A program made the position numbers and the translations under genes. A DNA stretch of 5,790 nucleotides from Gemmatimonadota bacterium (GTDB taxonomy: Bacteria; Latescibacterota; UBA2968; UBA8231): assembly GCA_018673255.1 (NCBI GenBank), contig JABHDC010000108.1, positions 1 through 5,790 of the forward strand. Reading direction: 5' to 3'. Of this stretch, positions 1 to 5,584 are shown one piece after another (within the stretch, counting starts at the first letter, position 1; each line of letters begins with the position of its first letter). A model generated the notes under the pieces. That model was not told the origin of the DNA. It was given only the letters and a program-made list of their open reading frames with translations, and searched no databases.

Positions 1-1
1 C

Positions 2-2191
2 GTCTGTGTCCTTGGCGCCGTCTGTTGGTGGGCACTGAGTCGATTTCTGACGCTTCTGGAGGCAACCGGTGTCCGGCAGGCCACCTTCATCGACGCGATC
101 CCTGAGAGGTGGGCGGAGACAGCGATCCTGGCTGCAGCTGCACTGGGTCTCTTCCTCGAGTTGATCATCATCCGCTGGCAGGCGGATGTATTCCCCCTCT
201 TCTCGCTCTACAAGAACTTCTCCCTCCTGTCCTGCTTTCTGGGCCTCGGGCTGGGTTACGCCCTCGCCGGACGCCGGTCGATTCTCCTGATCCTTGTCAT
301 CCCCATGCTGGCCTGGCAGATGCTCTCGCTCTTTGCGACACGCTTCACGATGGGACATGGCGCCCTGATGGTGACGCCCTTGAGCGAGCAACTCAACATG
401 GCCATCGGTGTTGCGCGCACGATCCCGCAATTCGCCGCCGTATATACGACGCTCCTGGCTGTATTCGTGATGACGATCGCTGCCTTCGTGCCTGTAGGGC
501 AGCTGTGTGGCCGGCTCATGGACAGACGCCCGACTCTCCGATCCTATGGTCTGAATCTTCTGGGCAGTCTCGCGGGCATCCTCGCCGCCTTCGCTGTGAG
601 TTCGCTGTGGACACCACCCCTGCTGTGGTTTGCTCTGGCCTTCCTGGGCATTCTCGCCTTCCAGGGCTTCGACTCGCGAGTGCTCTACTGTGGTCTGCTC
701 GCTGCTGTGTTGTGTCTGGGTCTGATCAGCTTTTCGGAGACGCCAGGTCAGGCAGTAGTCTATTCACCCTACCAGAAGCTCGAAGTGGTGCCAGGTCAGC
801 GGGGCATGATGTCCATCAGGGCCGCCGGCCATTACTTCCAGCGGGTTCACAATCTGTCCGAGGGCAATCTGAATCGCAGCCAGGACGCTGATCTGGATCG
901 GATCGGGAATCACTACGAACTGCCCTACACAGTCTTCGGCGCAAAGGCCGGTCGGGTGGCCATCGTTGGAGCGGGGACCGGAAATGACGTCGCCGCCGCC
1001 CTGCGATCAGGCGCAGGCCATGTGAGCGCTGTCGAGATTGATCCGGCCATCGTCGCCCTGGGTACCATCTACCATCCCGAAAAGCCCTACGATGACCCGC
1101 GCGTCGAAGCCATCGTCAGCGACGCCAGAACCTTCTTTCGGACCACGGATCAGAAATACGATCTAATCGTCTACGGACTTCTCGATTCGCACGTATTGTC
1201 GAGCCATGCTTCCAGCATCCGGGTCGATTCGTATGTCTACACCATCGAGGCGCTGCAGGAGGCAAGGGCTCGCCTGTCCGACGGGGGGATCCTCAGCCTT
1301 TCCTTCGCGGTCCTGTCCAGGGAAATCGGTGCGAAGATCTATCTGATGATGGAGGAGGCCTTCGATGGGAGACCGCCGATCTGCATCCAGTCAGACTATG
1401 ACGGCGCCGTGACATTCCTGCAGAAGAAAGAGGGCGGCCTGTCTGTCGATGCCGCGATCCTGGATGCCGTCGATTTCCGCGATCTGACGCAGGACTACGC
1501 TGACCCCACCCTGGCAGTCGACGTGTCCACTGATGACTGGCCCTTCTTCTACATGCCGAAGCGCGTATTTCCGATGTCGTATATCCTGCTGCTGATCTTC
1601 CTGATCGTCGTATCCGGACTCGTCGCCGTGAGCCTTGTGGGACAACGCCCCGTCGCCTCGGCGGACATCCCCTTCTTTCTGATGGGGGCTGGTTTCATGC
1701 TGGTAGAGACCAAGGCCATCACAGAAGTCGGATTGCTCTTCGGGAATACGTGGCACGTGGTAGCCTTCGTCATCTCAGCCATCCTCACCATGGCATTCCT
1801 GGCCAACGCGGTCGTGAGCCGGTTCCGGGTGACTTCGGCCTGGCCCTCCTTCGCGCTGCTGTTGATCTCCCTCGCCGTCGGCTACACGGCCATCGCAGCG
1901 TCCTACCTCCCCGCAACGCTCGCGGGCAAGATAGGGGCACTGGGGCTTCTCAGTTGCCCCGTGTTCTTCTCGGGTATCGCTTTCTCGGCCCTGCTTCAGT
2001 CGCGCTCGCACATCTCCCGGATCATGACGGCGAATCTGCTGGGGGCCATGGTCGGTGGTGTGCTCGAATACAACGCCATGTTCTTCGGTTACCGCTTCCT
2101 CTATCTGATGGCCATGGTGATCTATAGTCTGGCACTTATCTGGTCCACTCTTCGTCCCACGCAGGAATCGTCTGAGGGAGACGACGCCTGA
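2..2191 (+). CDS. Polytopic membrane protein with central spermidine-synthase-like (SAM-binding) domain; 5' end outside window
   Basis: The frame is open from base 2 with no in-frame stop, so the gene begins left of the window. The TTG at 161 is an internal codon inside conserved sequence, not a start. At least 729 residues are visible (numbered here from base 2). About seven hydrophobic segments lie before residue ~240, including the KNFSLLSCFLGLGLGYA stretch typical of membrane-fused SpeE-like proteins. A Rossmann methyltransferase-like domain spans roughly residues 255-510, with GAGTGND at 323-329 (SAM/dcSAM loop), VEIDP from 344 and SDAR after it. About six further membrane segments follow from residue ~524, including a GFMLVETKAITE motif characteristic of this family. 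In true aminopropyltransferases the segment YDxIxxDxxDP carries the catalytic Asp. Here it reads YDLIVYGLLDS (386-396), so the first Asp is replaced by Gly392, and only Asp395 remains. Polyamine synthesis is therefore doubtful and the substrate unknown. The family call is firm; the function is not. Confidence 0.85.
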   Translation, partial: VCVLGAVCWWALSRFLTLLEATGVRQATFIDAIPERWAETAILAAAALGLFLELIIIRWQADVFPLFSLYKNFSLLSCFLGLGLGYALAGRRSILLILVIPMLAWQMLSLFATRFTMGHGALMVTPLSEQLNMAIGVARTIPQFAAVYTTLLAVFVMTIAAFVPVGQLCGRLMDRRPTLRSYGLNLLGSLAGILAAFAVSSLWTPPLLWFALAFLGILAFQGFDSRVLYCGLLAAVLCLGLISFSETPGQAVVYSPYQKLEVVPGQRGMMSIRAAGHYFQRVHNLSEGNLNRSQDADLDRIGNHYELPYTVFGAKAGRVAIVGAGTGNDVAAALRSGAGHVSAVEIDPAIVALGTIYHPEKPYDDPRVEAIVSDARTFFRTTDQKYDLIVYGLLDSHVLSSHASSIRVDSYVYTIEALQEARARLSDGGILSLSFAVLSREIGAKIYLMMEEAFDGRPPICIQSDYDGAVTFLQKKEGGLSVDAAILDAVDFRDLTQDYADPTLAVDVSTDDWPFFYMPKRVFPMSYILLLIFLIVVSGLVAVSLVGQRPVASADIPFFLMGAGFMLVETKAITEVGLLFGNTWHVVAFVISAILTMAFLANAVVSRFRVTSAWPSFALLLISLAVGYTAIAASYLPATLAGKIGALGLLSCPVFFSGIAFSALLQSRSHISRIMTANLLGAMVGGVLEYNAMFFGYRFLYLMAMVIYSLALIWSTLRPTQESSEGDDA

Positions 2192-2197
2192 TGCTTG

Positions 2198-2830
2198 TCA
2201 TCCCCCAGAATCGATGGACACCCCGGTGTCCACGGCAAGCACCTTCCTGACGATCTCTGCATCCAGACCGTAGCCCTGGTAGACGACCCTGCCAGCAGGA
2301 TCGATCAACACGCCGTAGGGCAGTCCCGCGACACGGTAGTTCTCTTGCAGGCGTTTCTTCGTATCGATTGCCAGGGCGTAGCCGATCGGGAGTCCTGCGA
2401 ATGCACGGACGACATCTTCGGCCTCTTCCGAGATTCCGATGATGACGAGACGATCGCCGAACTGCTCCTGTAGCTGGTTCAGTTTGGGGATCATTGCCAG
2501 ACACGGTGTGCACCATGTCGCCCAGAAGTCCAGGATCACAAACTTCCCGGCAATCTGCGGCTCGTCTGTCAGCCACTTCTCGACCACCAGTTCAGGCGCC
2601 TCTTTCCACAGATAGGGAGTCGGCCATCCCTGGCTGCCTTCGTCCGGGAAGAGCGCCTTGTAAGCTGCCAGTGAGGGTGCTTCGCCGGCGATCATCGACA
2701 CCCCATCGGTATCTGTGGAATCCTGAGATTCACCGCGTTCGTCTGCCGGGCCGCACGCCCCTGCTGTGATCACCAGCAAGAGTGCAAACAGAGCCCGAAT
2801 CGAGAGATGGTTCGTGTGATGCATGAACAT
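2198..2830 (-). CDS. TlpA/ResA-type thioredoxin-fold lipoprotein (thiol-disulfide oxidoreductase)
   Basis: A 210-residue extracytoplasmic thiol-disulfide oxidoreductase. The N-terminus is a lipoprotein signal: a basic/polar start, the hydrophobic run ALFALLLVITAGA, and the lipidated Cys26. The residue after the Cys is Gly, which by the Lol rule points to outer-membrane sorting in a diderm. An acidic, low-complexity linker (~27-45) follows. The thioredoxin domain covers about residues 75-205: strand FVILDFWATW, active site WCTPC with Cys107 and Cys110, and the cis-proline Pro171 in the GLPYG loop, followed by VLIDPAGRVVYQG. These are the hallmarks of TlpA/ResA proteins, which reduce disulfides in periplasmic or membrane-attached partners, often apocytochrome c; the partner here is unknown. 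The start at 2830 has an AGGGGA ribosome site 7 nt upstream; Met3 is an alternative. The gene ends 6 nt from the convergent membrane-protein gene. Its upstream neighbour is a truncated nitronate-monooxygenase gene three bases away, suggesting former co-transcription. Confidence 0.88.
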   Translation of the reverse strand: MFMHHTNHLSIRALFALLLVITAGACGPADERGESQDSTDTDGVSMIAGEAPSLAAYKALFPDEGSQGWPTPYLWKEAPELVVEKWLTDEPQIAGKFVILDFWATWCTPCLAMIPKLNQLQEQFGDRLVIIGISEEAEDVVRAFAGLPIGYALAIDTKKRLQENYRVAGLPYGVLIDPAGRVVYQGYGLDAEIVRKVLAVDTGVSIDSGG

Positions 2831-2833
2831 GGG

Positions 2834-2975
2834 CTAGTCCCCTGCCAGACGATCGATGAGCTGTTGCGAGCCGGTGACCAATTCAGCCATGAGTTCTGCA
2901 GCCGACTGCCGCCGGAAGAGCCCCACACCCTGACCGGACCAGATGGGGATCAGACTCGCATCCTCTGTGCGGGTT
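2834..2975 (-). pseudogene. 3' remnant of a nitronate monooxygenase-like gene, cut by the IS903-type element
   Basis: Only the last 46 codons and the TAG stop (2836-2834) remain; the family is usually above 300 residues. The visible segment contains IPIWSGQGVGLFRR followed by SAAELMAELV and a short helical tail. This matches the C-terminal end of FMN-dependent nitronate monooxygenases (2-nitropropane dioxygenase family), where a G-Q-x-V-G-L motif precedes a helix rich in A/E/L. Enzymes of this family oxidise alkyl nitronates; related members include enoyl-ACP reductases of the FabK type. The frame enters the left inverted repeat of the IS at 2976 and from there reads unrelated sequence, so the gene is broken. 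I find no matching N-terminal part right of the IS. The stop lies three bases from the start of the lipoprotein thioredoxin gene, the spacing of a tight operon. The assignment rests on a short motif, so it is likely but not certain. Confidence 0.7.
2838..2843 (-). promoter_or_regulatory. Ribosome binding site of the TlpA-like lipoprotein gene
   Basis: On the minus strand AGGGGA lies 7 nt before the ATG at 2830-2828 and inside the last codons of the upstream nitronate-monooxygenase frame. It favours this ATG over the second one two codons later. The overlap of site and upstream stop suggests translational coupling in the original operon. Confidence 0.55.
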
Positions 2976-2993
2976 GGCGTTGGTGCATGACTC
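2976..2993 (+). repeat. Left terminal inverted repeat (IRL) of the IS903-type element
   Basis: GGCGTTGGTGCATGACTC matches the reverse complement of 4068-4085 at 17 of 18 positions, with a G/T mismatch at position 8. Similarity stops at once outside (T versus A) and loses register inside. That fixes the element boundary at 2976. Confidence 0.9.
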
Positions 2994-2997
2994 CGGC

Positions 2998-3026
2998 TTG
3001 ACATCGCCATCGGGCTCGGGCGATCC
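2998..3026 (+). promoter_or_regulatory. Possible transposase promoter inside the left end of the IS
   Basis: A perfect -35 hexamer TTGACA lies at 2998-3003, just inside the left inverted repeat and about 60 bp upstream of the transposase start, where IS903-type elements carry their promoter. No good -10 hexamer is found at 16-18 bp; the region there is cgatcc or similar. The call therefore rests on the -35 box and its position alone. Confidence 0.3.
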
Positions 3027-3049
3027 TGTTCCATTTGGGATCGATACTC

Positions 3050-3056
3050 GAGGAAG
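3050..3056 (+). promoter_or_regulatory. Ribosome binding site of the IS903-type transposase
   Basis: GAGGAAG lies 4 nt before the ATG at 3061 and 7 nt before the ATG at 3064. It places the start inside the IS and rules out the more upstream in-frame TTG, which lies beyond the IS boundary. The 3064 ATG has slightly better spacing, so the true start may be three bases later. Confidence 0.6.
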
Positions 3057-3060
3057 ATCG

Positions 3061-4032
3061 ATGATGGCTGCCCGGACGAAGGCCAAGGTGTCGCCGAAGT
3101 ACAAGACAAAGTACCGCGTGAAAAACTGGGCGGCGTACGATATCGCACTCAGAGCGCGCGGCGACATCACAGTCTGGTTCGACGAGGAAGCGATCTCTGC
3201 GTGGCAAGCGCCTCCCAGCGGCCGTCCAGGGGGACCGCGCAAGTACTCCGATATAGCGATCGTGACCACTTTGACCTTGAGGACGGTGTTCCACTTGCCG
3301 CTGCGGCAGACCGAAGGCTTCGTCTCATCTCTGATTGGCTTGATGGGCCTGACGCTCCAGACGCCCGACCACACCACGCTGTCGCGGCGCAGTCGAGATG
3401 TTGAGATCCCGCCCTTCGCTCAGAGCGGTGGCCCGCTCCATCTCGTCATCGACTCGACCGGCCTGAAGATACTTGGGGACGGAGAGTGGCAGGCTCACAA
3501 GCACAAGACTTCGAACCAGCGTCGCAGCTGGCGCAAGCTACACCTGGGCATTGATGGCGACGGCTACATCATCGCTTCGGCGCTCACCGACAGAAATGCG
3601 GACGATGGGTGTGTTGCGATCTCAATGCTCGAGCAGATCGAAGGCAGCATCGCTCGTTTCACAGCAGACGGAGCGTATGATTCGCGACCGATGTATGAGG
3701 CGCTGGCTGCATCGGGTATCTCCAACATCAAGATCGTGATTCCGCCGATGAAGACGGCTGCTGTGGATTCACGAGCCACAGGAATTTGGCGTCAACGCAA
3801 TGAGGCGATCGAGAGGATCAGTGCCGTCGGTCGACGTCAATGGCGCAAGGAGTCGGGCGCTCACCAGCAGGCTCGCGCCGAGAACTCGATGTACCGGTAC
3901 AAACGCATCATCGGCGATCGCCTTCGAGCCAAGCATCGCGGGGCCCAGAAGACAGAGGCGTTGATTGCCGTCAATGTCATCAATCGAATGACAGAACTTG
4001 GCATGCCGAAATCAGCCAAGATTGTGGCCTGA
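3061..4032 (+). CDS. IS5-family (IS903-type) DDE transposase
   Basis: This protein of 323 residues catalyses cut-and-paste or copy transposition of the surrounding IS. The in-frame TTG further upstream (2974) lies outside the element. The start at 3061 (or the adjacent ATG at 3064) follows a GAGGAAG ribosome site at 3050-3056. The order of motifs follows IS903 transposase: NWAAYDIALRARGDITVWFD near the N-terminus, then RKYSDIAI, LPLRQTEGFVSS, LMGL, and PDHTTLSRR before the catalytic core. The catalytic triad is Asp131 (LVIDSTGLK), Asp203 (TADGAYDSRP) and Glu274 (ARAENSMYRYK). The Asp-Asp spacing of 72 equals that of IS903. WRKLHLGID after the first Asp and the C-terminal NRMTELGMP are also family features. 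In the Y-x2-R-x3-E-x6-K signature the Tyr and Arg positions are Ala and Gln; the Glu and Lys remain. The gene fills nearly the whole element and has no frameshift. Confidence 0.93.
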   Translation: MMAARTKAKVSPKYKTKYRVKNWAAYDIALRARGDITVWFDEEAISAWQAPPSGRPGGPRKYSDIAIVTTLTLRTVFHLPLRQTEGFVSSLIGLMGLTLQTPDHTTLSRRSRDVEIPPFAQSGGPLHLVIDSTGLKILGDGEWQAHKHKTSNQRRSWRKLHLGIDGDGYIIASALTDRNADDGCVAISMLEQIEGSIARFTADGAYDSRPMYEALAASGISNIKIVIPPMKTAAVDSRATGIWRQRNEAIERISAVGRRQWRKESGAHQQARAENSMYRYKRIIGDRLRAKHRGAQKTEALIAVNVINRMTELGMPKSAKIVA

Positions 4033-4067
4033 CCGCGAGCGGCCAAACGAGAAGATCCGCGCCGGGC

Positions 4068-4085
4068 GAGTCATGCAACAACGCC
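4068..4085 (-). repeat. Right terminal inverted repeat (IRR) of the IS903-type element
   Basis: Read on the minus strand this is GGCGTTGTTGCATGACTC, the partner of 2976-2993 with one mismatch. It lies 36 nt after the transposase stop. The bases outside do not repeat those outside the left end. Confidence 0.9.
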
Positions 4086-4577
4086 TCGTCGCATTGCTTA
4101 TGAATGCCAGACCACGTCCCAACATACTTCGCCGATACAGAGAGGCGGAGAGAATTGCGGAGTTCTTCGTCGATGCAAGATCGGGCCACATCTACTGAGG
4201 AGACCTGATCCCCGCCGAGGCCATCGGTGCGATGCCGACACTGCTCACCATCATGGTTTACCGCGGGGCACAGGCAGATAGTGTTGTCTATCAGGATCGG
4301 AACGAAGCTGAGCTGCAGGGGCTCAATCACCTGGGGCCGACGGGGCCTGGATGGGGTGGAAGTATGTGCTCGAAAGGTCGTCAGCGGATGCGTTGAAACC
4401 TATCGATTCTTGCATCCCCTCTGGTGGAGGCGGTGGCGATCTGGTCATTGCCAGGCGAAGCGATGACCTGGTCGGAGGAGAGGTGCTCGAAAGAACGATA
4501 CAGTCCAATGCGTACGGGTGGATTGTCTGGCGAGCTCATCCATTGGCAGCGTCGGCGTGCGTTGTGAAGACAGATGG
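4086..4577. other. About 490 bp with no supportable gene between the IS903-type element and the CBM9-like gene
   Basis: Several short frames are open on both strands. The plus-strand frame ending at 4198 begins inside the IS and ends with ILRRYREAERIAEFFVDARS. Another plus-strand frame from 4351 runs antisense into the 3' end of the next gene. None has a convincing ribosome site, a recognisable domain or consistent protein-like composition, and frames overlap freely on both strands. I see no tRNA, terminator hairpin or repeat array. The stretch may be decayed coding DNA joined to the IS by a rearrangement, or a long intergenic region downstream of the minus-strand gene. I could not recognise any part of the missing nitronate monooxygenase here. 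Confidence 0.5.
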
Positions 4578-5504
4578 TTACGGTCCACGTCGCTTGATTA
4601 CGCCCCACCCAACACGGCCGATCGTCGTCGTCACGAGTGGCTGGAGGATCCAACGCTTGAGGAACCCAGCATCGTAATTGGCAAGTGGATTCGGCGAAGT
4701 CTGCCACATCGAGTCCCGGTCTCCCGTCGGCGAATCCATGTCCGCGACCAGGAGATCAAGACCCACAATAGCTCTCTCGCGCAAGAGAGTCGTCCGACTA
4801 GTGCTGGCATCTTCCGAGAGCTCATCGAAGACGGTCACATAAAACTCAATAGTCCAGAAGGTATGGCCGGTCTCTTCCGAGATCGAACCAATCCCGCCGC
4901 CGATGTCAGAATATGGTGGCACCGAAGCCCAGTGTCCCGGCTGGCCCAATAGATGGATGTCTCCCCCACCATCGGGGGAGAAGGCGATCCTATACTTCTG
5001 TGCCGCCGAATTCAGGGCGACTGAGGTTGCTGTCGATTCGTCATTCGGGCGAGGCAGATACATGTTGCCGCTCGTTAGGTCGCCGGACTGGTAGATCCCC
5101 CCTGATAGGTCACCATCTACAGAGAACTCGATCTGGGTGTCGCCAAGCACGCGTCTGGCGAGCGACACATCAGTAGAAGGATAGAATGCGTCATCGAACC
5201 GCTCGATCGCAACGTATATCCGGCTCGAACCTCGATGCCACCCTATCCACACACTTGCACCGATGGTGGTATGGGCGAATTCGGTTGGCCACATGGCTAC
5301 CGAAACCTGCCGCTCGAAGAAGAAACTCAGATCAATCGCCGGCGATGGGTGGATCTGTTTCCAGTCACTTACGGAAGCATCGTTGAGGTCAAGCGCCGAA
5401 AGGTCTTCATCGGACAATTCTGGAATCAAGGGATACTGCTGAGCATCGGAGATGACGCTCAGCAGTATCAGCGACAGTAGTGTGAGAGCAGAGATCTCCC
5501 TCAT
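4578..5504 (-). CDS. Secreted beta-rich protein resembling CBM9-like carbohydrate-binding proteins
   Basis: The protein has 308 residues from the ATG at 5504-5502. It starts with a signal peptide: MREIS, then the hydrophobic run ALTLLSLILLSVIS, with probable cleavage near DAQQ. The mature protein opens with an acidic stretch (LSDEDLSALDLNDASVSDW). It continues with beta-strand-like segments: VWIGWHRGSSRIYVAIERFDD, then IEFSVDGDLSGG, then FWTIEFYVTVFDELS, then GLDLLVADMDS, ending RVGWGVIK. The order of a 'W-x-G/A-W...R-IYVAxERxDD' strand, an 'EF-x-VDGD-x-SGG' strand, an 'IEFYVT-x-FD' strand and a final W-G-x-IK recalls extracellular CBM9-like proteins of uncultivated phyla, from memory. A ligand is not known. 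The frame stays open to 5588, but codons upstream of about 5557 come from the IS3-family end, so the inner ATG was chosen; no clear Shine-Dalgarno precedes it. The stop is TAA at 4580-4578. The IS3-family element lies just upstream in the same orientation and could influence expression. Confidence 0.7.
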   Translation of the reverse strand: MREISALTLLSLILLSVISDAQQYPLIPELSDEDLSALDLNDASVSDWKQIHPSPAIDLSFFFERQVSVAMWPTEFAHTTIGASVWIGWHRGSSRIYVAIERFDDAFYPSTDVSLARRVLGDTQIEFSVDGDLSGGIYQSGDLTSGNMYLPRPNDESTATSVALNSAAQKYRIAFSPDGGGDIHLLGQPGHWASVPPYSDIGGGIGSISEETGHTFWTIEFYVTVFDELSEDASTSRTTLLRERAIVGLDLLVADMDSPTGDRDSMWQTSPNPLANYDAGFLKRWILQPLVTTTIGRVGWGVIKRRGP

Positions 5505-5556
5505 GCGGCGAGTGACAGCCCATTGGACGGAAGAGATGATCTCCACAGATCTACTC

Positions 5557-5581
5557 TGATACTCCCCCAAGAAAGTGGACA
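5557..5581 (+). repeat. Probable terminal inverted repeat of the IS3-family element
   Basis: It begins with TG, has a C-run (TGATACTCCCCC) and ends AGTGGACA, four bases short of the transposase stop codon. It resembles known IS3-family ends. The partner repeat is not in the window, so its length is a guess. Confidence 0.5.
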
Positions 5582-5584
5582 CCC

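Larger units (their letters stand above)
2976..4085 (+). mobile_element. Complete insertion sequence, IS5 family, IS903-type group
   Basis: The element is 1110 bp long, bounded by 18-bp inverted repeats with one mismatch, and carries a single transposase gene on the plus strand. The ends begin GGCGTTG and resemble the GGCTTTGTTG ends of IS903. IS903-type elements are about 1.05 kb and normally make a 9-bp target duplication. Here the nine bases outside the left end (gtgcgggtt) and right end (tcgtcgcat) differ, so no duplication is present. The left end interrupts a nitronate-monooxygenase-like gene. The transposase frame and its catalytic residues are intact, so the element could be active. 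Confidence 0.88.

Noticed and set aside
109..891. Open frame of 260 codons overlapping the membrane-protein gene
   Set aside because: It lies in another frame of the SpeE-like gene, has an Arg/Pro/Ser-rich composition typical of G+C-rich shadow frames, and shows no domain.
1391..1756. Minus-strand frame of 121 codons antisense to the membrane-protein gene
   Set aside because: It has low-complexity composition, no ribosome site, and is antisense to sequence with clear family motifs.
2195..2576. Open frames on both strands overlapping the lipoprotein gene
   Set aside because: They are alternative frames of the TlpA-like gene, whose WCTPC and GLPYG motifs fix the real frame.
2974..3060. TTG at 2974 as start of the transposase
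   Set aside because: It lies outside the IS (left end at 2976). The ATG at 3061 has a ribosome site and matches the family's N-terminus.
2883..3377. Minus-strand frame of 164 codons spanning the monooxygenase remnant and the IS
   Set aside because: It crosses the IS boundary and is antisense to the transposase. It is also not the frame that contains the monooxygenase motif.
4351..4677. Plus-strand frame of 108 codons
   Set aside because: Its last third is antisense to the CBM9-like gene, it lacks a ribosome site, and I recognise no domain.
4518..5480. Several plus-strand frames opposite the CBM9-like gene
   Set aside because: They are fragmented and Arg-rich with no start signals. The minus-strand frame is continuous with a signal peptide.
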